DNA of 46,778 nt. It comes from Seminavis robusta (lineage: Eukaryota > Bacillariophyta > Bacillariophyceae > Naviculales > Naviculaceae). The notes beneath the pieces are model-generated. The model was not told where the DNA came from. It did no database searches and saw only the letters and a program-made list of their open reading frames with translations. The stretch lies in contig CAICTM010000820.1 of assembly GCA_903772945.1 (NCBI GenBank), positions 1-46,778 on the forward strand. Direction: 5' to 3'. The position numbers and the translations under genes are program-made. The first letter of the stretch is position 1. Each line of letters opens with the position of its first letter. Shown here piece by piece: positions 1 through 8,839 of this stretch.

Positions 1-355
1 ATCGTGAATAGTCATTGAGACAGGTTCTCATGACCGCTCTGATCATACTAGGTTGATGATGAAACATCGCTCTTCATATTTAGCCAGCGTGGAGTCTTTC
101 CACGCTACTAGATAAAAGCTAGACGAATCTTCCACAGCGACGTATCCGTTTTGGATTTTCATGGAGTGAGTAGGATTGCTACGCAACCTACTCTATCACT
201 TTCTACAGTCTCCCGCGGGGTTTCAGATCTACGATCCTTGATTGTGGATCTCTCCAGTTGATTAGTTTCATAGCTTTCTTCCTCTCAAACTTTCATTCTC
301 TCAAACTCAAAACACTCGAAAGATCTTTACACTGCCTAGCTTTTAGCGTAGTGCA
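1..355 (-). mobile_element. LTR copy 0 (inverted, truncated at window edge)
   Basis: This is the reverse complement of the LTR found at 3,373, 10,398 and 17,444. Its inner end is the conserved GTAGTGCA, immediately followed by non-LTR sequence and a gag start at 406, so in the gag direction it is a 5' LTR. The outer end, which should finish in TGCAATAC, lies beyond the window. Identity to the other copies is clear but imperfect. Confidence 0.8.
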
Positions 356-405
356 TTTGTTAACAAACACAATAGCTTCAAGCTACCCATCAACCTATCC
401 TCATC

Positions 406-1200
406 ATGAAGATTGCTAAAGATGCATACACCAGCTTCGAGTCTAGCTGCGCGACAAACCAAACCTTCCTCTCATCGACCTCGACGATGAATGCGAAATC
501 GAAGATTCTCGCTCTACCACCTACAAAATTCGCACTGTTTCCAGCAGATGCTAACCACGCCAAGTACACCTTCAAGGGGTCCAAATCATCAATGGATCTG
601 AGACTCCACGTAAACCTCATCAAGTGGCTGGACGTATGGAGAAAGTCTTCATCGGGCTCGCCATTGATACGCCTAACGACAAACATAACCTCCTCAAGGA
701 AATGACTTCTAGCTCTGCCAAGAGCAGTTACGAATCTAGCTGTTCATGCCACCGTGAACTACGTTTGAATGCCTTGCGCCAGATTGCAGTCAACGGCATT
801 TCTCCACGCGACATACGTGGCGGTGAAGACGAAGCCACTTCCAAGCACGTTTCCAGGCTGCCTGGAACTGAGCAGCTCAGGCTGCTTTGGACGATGCTGA
901 CATTAGGTTTGGCATAAATGCATGTATCGAATCGGTCTGTCCCTATAAGGCTCTTGAAAAGCAGGAACGCTTCATGCGCCGCAAAATGCGTAAGCCTGCT
1001 GATATGTCTACTCGGGGTTATGTCAACAACCTCAGTCAGATGAACACCGATGAACTTCCTCGTCTACCACCCTTTTGACCCAACCAAACGTTGAAACCAT
1101 GACGAGTCAATTGACATTGTTTGTCATGGATTTCCACTCGGTGAATAAGAGATGGACGCAAACACGACTTCGATCCTTCTCAGCTCCTATCGGAGAAACC
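406..1200 (+). pseudogene. Copia-type gag pseudogene, left arm
   Basis: Decayed retrotransposon capsid (Gag) gene. The first frame opens with ATG at 406, 51 nt after the LTR end, and runs to 705 before frames shift. The recognisable part is at 887-1,078, where a frame includes KALEKQERFMRRKMRKP and then a segment ending PRLPPF. A basic MRR..RKP stretch followed by a YV..L/M-N and LP.FPP-like block is what I remember from diatom CoDi/Copia Gag proteins. Downstream, the next conserved block is broken by in-frame stops. The inverted copy lies at 2,600-3,322. No protease, integrase or reverse transcriptase follows, so this is a non-functional fragment. The Copia assignment is from memory of the family. 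Confidence 0.65.
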
Positions 1201-1259
1201 ATTGGATTCACTGGGAATGAAAAACTCTGCAGAAACGCCCTTTTTGAGTCCGCAGAAAC

Positions 1260-1440
1260 ACTTTTTTTCCTGAAGCAGGCTGGCGTGCACTCTTCAGAAG
1301 CCCTCGAACTCTGCAGTTCCGAAAGCCGGAATGGCTTTTTCTGCCAGGAGGTGTTTTTTTTCTGCCGGGAGGTGTTTTTTCTCTGCCGGGAGGGTGTTTG
1401 TCTCTGGCAGATGACTTTTTTTCTGCAAAAAGCACCTGAA
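1260..1440 (+). repeat. CTGCC(G/A)GGAGGTG(T)n minisatellite, left arm
   Basis: About four degenerate units of 19-22 nt, each a CTGCCGGGAGGTG-like core plus a T-run (around 1,340-1,430), inside the degenerate 3' flank of gag. The same array in inverted orientation occupies about 2,300-2,410 of the right arm. Reading frames across it are low-complexity shadows and are not called genes. Confidence 0.75.
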
Positions 1441-1599
1441 AACTGCACAGAATGTCTCGCATAGTCGATTCATTGTTTGGCAGAAGGATTTTCTGGGGCA
1501 ATTATCGTTTGCAGCTTTACAATTACTTAGAGATGGATACCAGGCAGGCGTGACGAACATAGCAGCAAATAAATAGCCAGTCTCTTTTTGAAATCTCAA

Positions 1600-2110
1600 G
1601 GGTGCGATGACATCATTGACATTTTATGCCACGGCACACTTTGAACCTAAGCCCTAACGTCTCTCCTGCAAAACGAGAACCCCACTTAACTGTCTCATTA
1701 ACCGAGACTCTAAAACGAGACCCCAATATGATGTCGAGGAATACAGTAACCCACACTCTAAATCAAATCGAATTCGACCTATTCGATTAAGATCGACTCC
1801 ATCCACCAACAGAAAGCACGAGTCACAGTGATGACGTGGCCCCTATTGACTTCGAAGAACATCCTATCAGGTTCAACTCCCACAAAGAACTGGGAATGAA
1901 ATAACTGCCCAAAGGAGTCGTGCTCTGTTGGTGTGGACTGAGTCGATCTGAATCGAAAGGTTCGAATCGATTTGATTTAGAGTGTGGGTTAATGTATTCC
2001 TCGACATCATAATTGGGGTCTCGTTTTAGAGTCTGGGTTAATGAGACAGTTAATGGGGGTTCTCTTTTTGCAGGAGAGACGTTAGGGCTTAGGTCCAAAG
2101 TGTGCCGTGG
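1600..2110. other. Palindrome centre, no gene
   Basis: This stretch holds the inner ends of both arms (matching blocks around 1,640-1,780 and 1,950-2,110) and a non-repeated spacer of roughly 60-100 nt around 1,836-1,900. I see no coding signal here. Confidence 0.6.
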
Positions 2111-2299
2111 CATTAAATGTCAATGATGTCATCGCAGCCTTGAGATTTCAAAAAGAGACTGGCTATTTATTTGCTGCTAGTTTCGTCACGCCTGCCTGGT
2201 ATCCATCTCTAGTAATTGTCAAGCTGCAAACGATATATTGCTCCAGAAAATCCTTCTGCCAAACAATGAATCGACTCTGCGAGCCATTCTTGCAGTTTT

Positions 2300-2410
2300 C
2301 AGGTGCTTTTGGCAGAAAAAAAGTCATCTGCCAGAGACAAACACCTCCCGGCAGAAAAAAACACCTCCCGGCAGAAAAAAAAAACACCTCCTGGCAGAAA
2401 AAGCCATGCC
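2300..2410 (-). repeat. CTGCCGGGAGGTG minisatellite, right arm (inverted)
   Basis: Inverted counterpart of the left-arm array: on the plus strand it reads CACCTCCCGGCAGAAAAAA repeated about three to four times, with A-runs of different length. Unit number and homopolymer length differ between arms, as expected for independent slippage. Confidence 0.75.
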
Positions 2411-2599
2411 GGCTTTCGGAACTGCAGAGTCGAGGGCTTCTGCAGAGTGCACGCCAGCCTGCTTCAGGAAAAAAAGTGTTTCTGCGGACTCAAAAGGGCG
2501 TTTCTGCAGATTTTTCATTCCCAGTGTAATCCAATGGTTTCTCCGATAGGAGTTGAGAAAGGATCGAAGTCGTGTTCGTACATCTTCTTCATCCACGAG

Positions 2600-3322
2600 C
2601 GTGGAATTCATGACAAACAATGTCAATTGACTTCGTCATGGTCAACGTTTGGTTGGGTCCAAAAGGTGGTAGACGAGGAAGTTAATCGTGTTCATCCGAC
2701 TGAGGTTGTTGACATAAGCCCGAGTAGACATATCGCAGGCTTACGCATCTTGCGGCGCATGAAGCGTTTCTGCTTTTCAAGAGCCTTGTAGGGACAGACC
2801 GCTTCGATACAGGCATTTATGCCAAACGTAATGTCAGCATCGTCCAAAGCAGGCTGAGCTGCTCGTTCCAGGCAGCCTGGAAACGTGCTTGGAAAGTGGC
2901 TTCGTCTTCACCACCACGTATCGTCGCGTGGAGGAATCCGTTGACTGCAATCTGGCGCAAGGCATTCCAACGTACTTCACGGTGGCCTGCACAGCTAGAT
3001 TCGTAACTGCTCTTGGCAGCAGCTAGAAGTCATCTCCTTGAGGAGGTTAGTTTGTCGTTAGGCGTAGCAATGGCGAGCCCGACGAAGACCTTCTCCATAC
3101 GTCCAGCCCACTTGATGGTTGACGTGGAGTCTCAGTCCATTGATGATTTTGACCTTGAGGTGTACTTTGCGCTGTTAGCATCTCTGGAACAGTGCGAAGT
3201 TGTAGGTGGTAGAGCGTAGAATCGTCGATTTCGCATCATCGTCGAGGTCGATGAGAGGAAGGATTGGTTTTGTCGCGCAGCTTAGACTCGAAGCTGGTGT
3301 ATGCATCTTTAGCAATCTTCAT
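2600..3322 (-). pseudogene. Copia-type gag pseudogene, right arm (inverted)
   Basis: Mirror copy of the left-arm gag. On the minus strand it starts with ATG at 3,322, again about 50 nt inside the LTR boundary, and carries the same KALEKQ.RFMRRKMRKP block around 2,750-2,790. Frames break at different places from the left arm, so the two copies decayed at least partly independently. The start here reads MKIAKDAYTSFES followed by KLRDK, where the left arm reads SCATN, which suggests a 1-nt indel in one copy. Non-functional. Confidence 0.65.
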
Positions 3323-3372
3323 GGTGAGGAATAGGTTGAGGGTAGCTGAAAGCTATTGTGTTTTTAACAAAA

Positions 3373-3838
3373 TGCACTACGCTAAAAGCTAGTGTAAAGA
3401 TCTTTCGAGTGTTTTGAGTTTGAGAGAATGAAAGTTATGAGAGGATTAGAAAGCTATGAAAACTAATCAACGAGAGAGATCCACAATCAAAGGATCGTAG
3501 ATCTGAACTCCCGCGGGAGACTGTAGAGTGTGATAGAGTAGGTTGCGGTAGCAATCCTACTCACTCCACGATCCAAAAACGGAACGCGTGGAAGATTCGT
3601 TAGCATTTATCAGTAGCGTGGAAGTACTCCACGCTGGCTAAATATCTAGAGCGATGTTTCATCATCAACCTAGTATGACTAGAGCGGTCATTGAGAACCC
3701 TGTCTCAATGACTATTCACGAGAGACTCAGTCATGAGTCGAACTCAAACCCTATCTAGGATCGAGTCGCGAATAAGGCTAAGAGCCGTGTATTGCACTAG
3801 GATCGAGTCGCGAATAAGGCTAAGAGCCGTGTATTGCA
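3373..3838 (+). mobile_element. LTR copy 1, with duplicated 42-bp tail
   Basis: A 424-bp repeat from TGCACTACGC (3,373) to GTGTATTGCA (ending 3,796). The ends are short inverted repeats (TGCACTAC against TGCAATAC), typical of LTR termini. A second copy of the last 42 bp, starting CTAGGATCGAGTCGCG, follows at 3,797-3,838. In minus orientation it is the 5' LTR of the right-arm gag. In plus orientation it bounds tandem unit 1. I see no polypurine tract next to it. Confidence 0.8.
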
Positions 3839-3935
3839 CATGGAGAGACTTTACTTTTGTGAATGGTTTAGTTAAACTCAAAATGGATAGGTCTCTTATC
3901 AAGACTGGACAAATTCTTGCTGGAACTGTTTGCTC

Positions 3936-4222
3936 TATCCATGACAAGCTGGGATGCTGAAGAGCTTTGGGTCTGGGGCTTACGAACGATTAATTAGTAA
4001 CTTAACCCTCGGGACAAATGGAATTACGAAGGTTGTGCTTCGTGTTACAAAGTACCGAGTCTGTGCGTTGGCTTTAGAAAGTCTCTGTTATGAAAAATAT
4101 CTCGTGGTTACCATACGGCACTTAATGTATCTGGGGGCTACCGGTACTTCACACGGTAGTGTGTCCTTAACAAGGTTAGGCATAATAAATAACAAGATCT
4201 CTGATCTTTATCCATGACAAGC
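3936..4222. mobile_element. ~260-bp insertion flanked by 14-bp direct repeats (unit 1)
   Basis: TATCCATGACAAGC occurs at 3,936-3,949 and again at 4,209-4,222, bracketing about 259 nt with no terminal inverted repeats. Upstream of the first repeat, the frame that matches the downstream 88-aa ORF is open from about 3,880, so excising the insert would join them into one longer frame. A 14-bp target duplication fits a target-primed retrotransposed sequence better than a cut-and-paste element, but I found no poly-A tail or Pol III boxes. Confidence 0.5.
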
Positions 4223-4480
4223 AAATTTGAGACAGGTGTTGCTCTACTGGCCACAAATTGTGATAAAACATGGCAGATCTTCCATTTCTCAGAAGCAGGT
4301 GTTATTACACACAGGTTTTATGATCATGGCGGAAAAGTGTGGGAAGATTTCATGAAGTTGATCAAGTCTGCAGAACAACGGCAACTTCAAAACATTCCTC
4401 CAGCTTCGCCGGCAGCAATCAAAGAAGATGACAAGGGCGAAGAAGACGAACAGAACTTGGGTGGGTTTGACATGGATTAG
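4214..4480 (+). CDS. 88-aa acidic-tailed hypothetical protein (unit 1)
   Basis: An ATG-initiated 88-aa frame, identical in protein to the unit-2 copy. The N-terminal two thirds look globular, with TWQIFHFSEAGVITHRFYDH and an amphipathic helix VWEDFMKLIKSAEQRQ. The C-terminus is disordered and acidic (EDDKGEEDEQNLGGFD). The apparent start lies in the second 14-bp direct repeat, so this is probably the 3' part of a longer protein whose 5' part is displaced upstream (about 3,880-3,935). I do not recognise the family, and nothing links it firmly to CRESS proteins. Conservation may only reflect recent duplication of the unit. Confidence 0.4.
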   Translation: MTSKFETGVALLATNCDKTWQIFHFSEAGVITHRFYDHGGKVWEDFMKLIKSAEQRQLQNIPPASPAAIKEDDKGEEDEQNLGGFDMD

Positions 4481-4618
4481 TTGGGTGGAGCATACTGGTA
4501 GCCCTATGAGTAAAATGAAGGTCCATGGATTGACCCCAGCCTCCGCGGCGATGAGCGGTAACATACTAGGGATCGGGGACGACAACAAACCAGCTCCGCG
4601 GCGAATGAGCGTCCCAAA

Positions 4619-4870
4619 CTATTCGATAGTTAGCTTTTAGCTTTTATTCGATAGTTAAGTTGTTTTTTATTATTCGATAGTTAACTTTTAGTTTTTATTC
4701 GATAGTTAAGTTATTTTTCATTATTCAATAGTTAGCCTTTAGCTTTTATTCGATACTTAAGTTGTTTTTTATTATTTGATAGTTAGCTTTAAGTTTTTTA
4801 TTATTATTCGATAGTTAGCCTTCAGCTTTTATTCGATAGTTAGCTTTTAGCTTTTATTCGATAGTTAGCC
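4619..4870. repeat. TATTCGATAGTTAGCTTTTAG minisatellite (unit 1)
   Basis: About ten degenerate copies of a roughly 24-nt AT-rich unit with core TATTCGATAGTTA, alternating with TTTTAGCTT or GTTGTTTTTTAT linkers. It is identical in layout to 11,660-11,910. Just 5' is a CCAGCCTCCGCGGCGA(A)TGAGCG block that recurs once (near 4,537 and 4,590). Confidence 0.85.
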
Positions 4871-5376
4871 TCTATCAGCATCTAGCAGGACTAAGCGCTT
4901 ATGGCGAAGCTACGTTTCCAGCAACTATCGAGGTGAAGAACATGAGAAAGGGGTTCTCAGATTTCAATGAGGCAGAGGCTTACAATTATGCTGGCATTGC
5001 TGGACCGTCCAATGGTTTTCATCAGTATTTTTAAAAAACTTGAAATTCACACGACTGAAGACTTTTGAAACATGCCCTTAAACATTCCTTAAATCTTAAA
5101 CATCCCTTAATCATCCCTTAAATAAACATGCCCTTAAACATGCTTTTAATAAAACATGCCCTTAATGGAACCAGTCGTGGCAGTTTTTTAAAGCCTGAGC
5201 GAAAACCGTCGGACGGTCCAGATCAAGTTTTTGATATTGAAGTTGGCTTGAAGCAGGTTGCTGGACAAGTTGTTGCAATATTCAAGGAGCAAAAAGCTAC
5301 TGTTGACAATGCAATTTGTTCATCACCTGCAAAGAGAACTTCTCTTGGCCAACGCCAGAAAGGGCTGAATGGTTAG
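4867..5376 (+). pseudogene. Unknown reading frame split by a MITE (unit 1)
   Basis: A frame open from the end of the minisatellite reads through TFPATIEVKNMRKGFSDF to NYAGIA, where the MITE at 5,002 interrupts it. After the MITE (5,220 on), a coding-looking frame continues DQVFDIEVGLKQVAGQVVA and ends with TAG at 5,376. The two pieces together are about 95 aa. A frame starting inside the MITE is an artefact of the insertion. Family unknown. The start is not defined: the first ATG is 4,942, but the frame is open upstream. Confidence 0.4.
5002..5219. mobile_element. MITE family A (unit 1), GGACCGTCC termini
   Basis: Left end GGACCGTCCAATGGTTTTCA and right end CGAAAACCGTCGGACGGTCC form terminal inverted repeats of about 35-50 bp. 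They enclose an AT-rich core of CATGCCCTTAAA repeats. The family recurs outside the tandem units at 18,368-18,721 with the same termini and a complementary TTAAGGG-type core. There is no coding capacity. It interrupts the frame at 4,867-5,376. Confidence 0.85.
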
Positions 5377-5509
5377 AAATGTACATGTATCTCAGGTAGC
5401 AAGGATGATGCACTTGTGGTAGTGTAGTGTAGTTATTTGTAGTAGTGGACAAGAGGAGGGTGACCGGGCTTTGCTCGGTTTGGCAGTAACCACAACCCCT
5501 TGGTGCGGT

Positions 5510-5559
5510 CCAGAGGTTGTTGGTCTGCCTACCTGGTAATAGTATTACCTCGCCTCTGG
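5510..5559. promoter_or_regulatory. CRESS-type rolling-circle origin hairpin with TAGTATTAC (unit 1)
   Basis: CCAGAGG (5,510-5,516) pairs with CCTCTGG (5,553-5,559). In the loop lies TAATAGTATTAC with the nonanucleotide TAGTATTAC at 5,540-5,548, itself the tip of a small perfect hairpin GGTAA-TAGTA-TTACC (5,535-5,549). TAGTATTAC/TAATATTAC is the conserved site nicked by Rep between positions 7 and 8 in circoviruses, geminiviruses and relatives. It sits 294 nt upstream of the Rep start. TTGGT occurs twice just 5' (5,500 and 5,520) and could be iteron-like. An identical copy is at 12,560-12,609. Confidence 0.75.
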
Positions 5560-6808
5560 TCCCCTGCCCCCTTCTCTTTTTCCTATAGTGAATCCCTCTC
5601 GGGGGACCGACTTTAAATTCGCAACGTGTTTGACGTCGTCAAAGATTTAAGGAAAACTTGCTACATTTTTCAAAATTTGATGTTTTTACTTGCTCCCACG
5701 TCCACCGCCAGTCTGCCAGAAAAACCCTCCTCTTCCTATGACAAGCCGTCACGGATCCGAACCCCATTGATGCCAAGACCGCCCTAACTAACTCAAACTC
5801 CCACTGCAGATCGGACAGCTTCGTACCCATAATATGTCAAGATGGGCAAACTCGATCCCAAGAAGTTTTTTTTTCTCACCAATCCGCAATGTGAGGCAGA
5901 ACCGAGTGCTCTACTCACATTTCTCCATAGCTTACCCGATGTATCAATCAAGGAATATGCAATCGCCCACGGACTCTATGCCAATGGAAATCACCGCGTA
6001 CACGCCTATGTACACTAGACGGTGGAGGTATCCCCCTCCACAAAGCACCCACTCTGTTCAGATTCAAACCTTTAGGCACCGAAGGAGAACACCATGGTAA
6101 CTTCCCACCTGTCACCGCCACCACTCGTTCCATGAATTGTGTAATCAAATACTGCATTAAAGATGACAGAGGAGGAGAAAAAATTACCTAATCAACATAG
6201 ACGTAGAAGAAAAGTATGCATGTTCCAAATGAAAGTCTCCCAATTTCGCCACGGTGAGCAAGTTAATAACCCATCAGGCATTCGCCAAAGGGTTGGTACC
6301 AGGGGCCCACTTAAAGCAATATCAATTCGCCAGAAACGTAGTCGTTAATGCCACAGCTCGTGACCCAACAAAATGCATTGGCCTCTGGCTCCACGGACCT
6401 CCTAATACTGGAAAGTCGTTATGCGCCCGTATCAGAGCAGAAGGTTGAACTGTGTTCAACAACACTACAACAAATGGTGGGACTAATATGCCGCAAGAAA
6501 TACGTCTTAATAGATGACTTAGACAAGTCATTCAAAGCATGAACTTTTCTAAAGCAATGGGTGGATGTATCCTGTCCAAGGAGAAGTCAAAAGTAGTACA
6601 GTTTCCCTATCCTACAACGAGTTCATCATAATCTCCAGCTACACCCCACGCCAGTTACTCGAGGCTAGCACAGATGGCAATAGCGACGTCGACGAGATGC
6701 TAATCTCAGCTATTATTGAGTCCCATTTTCATATCCATTAGTTTTCAACAAGAACACTTCACCCTGTTGACAGGTCTATCTTCACCAGCAAAGCGCTCGA
6801 AATCCCTT

Positions 6809-8265
6809 GAGTATCAGGAAATGAGGCATTTGGTGTCAAATTGATATTTTGATGTCAATATTGTCAATTGATGGTTACTGACACTTTTGACAGACTCAAA
6901 ACCAATTTGTCAATTTGATCAATTTGATATTGATGTAAACTACAAATATTTTGTTGAATCAATTGATCAAATCTGATCAACATTGATCAAACTGATCAAC
7001 ATTGATCAATTTTGACTTTGATTGACTCTGATTGACTCAAAAATCCTCAATTGGATGTTGAAAAGTTTTCTTTGAATCAATTTTGATATTTCCTTGACAG
7101 TTTTGACAGGACGTTTGATGTGCTGCTGACAGCTGCTGATGTAACTGAGACTCTCACAGCGGCTACTTCTCTCTCATGACTGCTGCCTAATATCACCACC
7201 ATGACAGGCCGCTCTGTTGGATTAGAAAGCAGCCGGCCGCAGTGAGCGTCCGACCGGATCAATTCTTCTCACTACTTCTGCGACTCAATGTTTTGGGCAG
7301 TGGACAGCTGCGATTCGATTGTTTGGCATAACGCTATCAGATGTCAGTGTCTTTGGACTCGACAATCTACGAGGCATGAACTTTTCCCCTCTTCCATGAA
7401 TCGACACCTGCAACAAGCGGCTACTACTCTATGTAGAGTTCAATCTACCGGAGCGATCTATCAGAGTGAATGAAACGATGACAGCAAGTCGAGCAACGGA
7501 TCAATGCTTCCCACAAAAAAAAAGACCATGACGCCTCTACTATGACTATAACCGATTCGTTGTTGCCGCCATAGGGGGGTACTCGTATGATCCTATACAT
7601 GTGTTGCAATCACCACCTACCAGTACAGTCCATACTGTTACCGGTACAGCAGTCCATCCTTTGGCGGAGTGTGTGTTGCCAGTTGTTCTCAAATCAAAAG
7701 TTCAATTTGTCAATTTTGATCCATTTTGATTAGCATTGATCACTGTTGAGTCAAAAAATCCTCAAAAATAAAAATAAATGAATTGAAACTGATGCGGATT
7801 GACGTTGGTTTTGCTGATTTGCGTCAATTTGTCAATTTTGATGTTGACAGGTAAGACGTGTCACATAATTTTCCAGACGGCACCGTCTGTCATGGTCCGG
7901 AGTGCACGAATGACTTTGGACAATTAAATGTTATCTTTATCTCTAATATCACATAGATTATGTACCAAGGGCTACAGCGGGAAATATTTTGTTTCAGTGC
8001 TCTACGGTGTTCTTCCAATACGGCGAGATATAAAAAAATAGCACACCACTGGAAAGCGTTTTTAATTCTGATTTTAGTGATGTTATATAAGTGGGGCAGT
8101 TGAATTTATGACCAACCGGACGACGGACATGCCGGATCTGGATTTTAGTGTGACACGTCTTAGGTGTCCAACCGTTTTGACTTTCAAAAAATCAAAAAAT
8201 GTCAAAATCAATCAAAATTGAGTCTTGGTTCAATTTGACATGGAATGCCTCATTTTCCGATACTC
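6809..8265. mobile_element. TIR element B (unit 1), inserted in the Rep 3' region
   Basis: Termini GAGTATCAGGAAATGAGGCA and, inverted at the right, GAGTATCGGAAAATGAGGCA, with similarity continuing into TGTCAAATTGA (about 38 bp). The subterminal regions are dense in TTGATCAA/TGTCAATTTGA repeats. The flanks CCCTT and CCCTC suggest a 4-5-bp target duplication. At 1,457 bp it has no transposase frame and a second element (7,852-8,162) nested inside. It sits inside the Rep frame. Confidence 0.8.
7852..8162. mobile_element. MITE C nested in element B (unit 1)
   Basis: A 311-bp element whose ends TAAGACGTGTCACATAATTT and inverted TAAGACGTGTCACACTAAAA match over about 25 bp. Inside is a secondary inverted motif (GACGGCACCGTCTGTCATGGTCCGG against CCGGACGACGGACATG). 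No coding capacity. Its place inside B gives the insertion order: Rep, then B, then C. Confidence 0.8.
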
Positions 8266-8389
8266 CCCTCGGCAAACCACACTACATCCCCAACGCGAGT
8301 TATCCTACATACGCTGACTCAAAACGTCCCCGATTCTGACGACGACTCAACATTCCGGAAATAAAGAGAACGTGAATCATGCTCTACTA

Positions 8390-8825
8390 GTACTTCAAGA
8401 TAAATCATGAGCTCGAACTCGATTGGAATTATGATCTCAATGACCTCATTACATTTATTATAGTCACTCGAAACAGAATTCGGGTACATACAGCATCTAC
8501 ATATATAGCAATAGAAAACATTGAAACGTAATACTAAATAAATACATCGCGATTGGATACTCTACACTAAATCTCATATCTCAATTCGATGTAAAGATTG
8601 AAACTGGTATCACATATTTGAAGGAATGATTGAAAATTCTGGATTCTTAGAAGTTAGCTCTCATCGCCTCTTCTTTCAACTCCTTACGCAAACGTTTATC
8701 AGCGGAGAAATCGTCCAAAGAAGAAGTCAGTGAAAAGAGTGAAACCCAACCCCACTTGCAAGGCCACATATCTCGCCACAAAGAAGAAAAATCGAAAGAA
8801 TTAAATCGTTGGCTGCTATATTAAA
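8390..8825 (+). pseudogene. Debris of a basic protein downstream of Rep (unit 1)
   Basis: Coding-looking segments in shifting frames: FKINHELELDWNYDLNDL from about 8,395, then WYHIFEGMIENSGFLEVSSH from about 8,610, then a Lys-rich tail. In unit 2 the last part is open for 66 codons from an ATG (15,673-15,873) and ends in a highly basic stretch. A protein with a basic region encoded next to Rep could be a capsid remnant, but I do not recognise it and the basic part is C-terminal rather than N-terminal. Confidence 0.35.
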
Positions 8826-8839
8826 ATACCTAACAAAAT

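Larger units (their letters stand above)
1..3721. repeat. 3.7-kb imperfect palindrome of two LTR-gag half elements
   Basis: The left half (1 to about 1,835) reappears reverse-complemented in the right half (about 1,900 to 3,721), with the centre near 1,861. Corresponding landmarks are the CCCGCGGG block (near 215 and 3,510), the Gag start (406 and 3,322), the CTGCC-rich minisatellite, and the blocks around 1,700 and 2,040. The arms differ by scattered substitutions and 1-nt indels, so they are not a simple mirrored assembly artefact. Each arm reads LTR then gag towards the centre. The left arm is cut by the window edge, so the full size is unknown. Confidence 0.9.
5842..8339 (+). pseudogene. 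CRESS-DNA virus-like Rep pseudogene (unit 1), interrupted by TIR element B
   Basis: Replication initiator: HUH endonuclease plus superfamily-3 helicase that nicks the origin and unwinds circular ssDNA. From ATG 5,842 the frame shows motif I (FFFLTNPQC), motif II (HRVHAYVH) and, after a frame change at the TAG at 6,016, motif III (VIKYCIKD, near 6,150). Further frames give Walker A (LHGPPNTGKS, near 6,400), Walker B (KKYVLIDDLDKS, near 6,505) and a motif B/C region with EFIIISSYTPRQL (near 6,630). At least four frameshifts plus an in-frame TGA (about 6,229) and TAG (6,739) make it non-coding. Frame continues past 6,741 to 6,808, where a TIR element inserts, and a plausible C-terminal piece (GKPHYIPNASYPTYADSKRP) resumes at 8,266. 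Ancestral length would be about 350 aa, normal for CRESS Reps. Motif C has SSY where TSN is usual. Bacilladnaviruses infect diatoms, but family placement needs phylogeny. Confidence 0.85.

Noticed and set aside
1075-1464. Frames of about 100-130 codons across the CTGCC minisatellite on both strands
   Set aside because: Low-complexity output of the T-run repeat (FFFCREVFF, RQKKNTS), in the degenerate end of a gag pseudogene.
6840-7100. TTGATCAA/TGTCAATTTGA repeats as a possible CRISPR-like or satellite array
   Set aside because: They lie subterminally in a TIR element at both ends and have no regular spacers; best read as its subterminal repeats.
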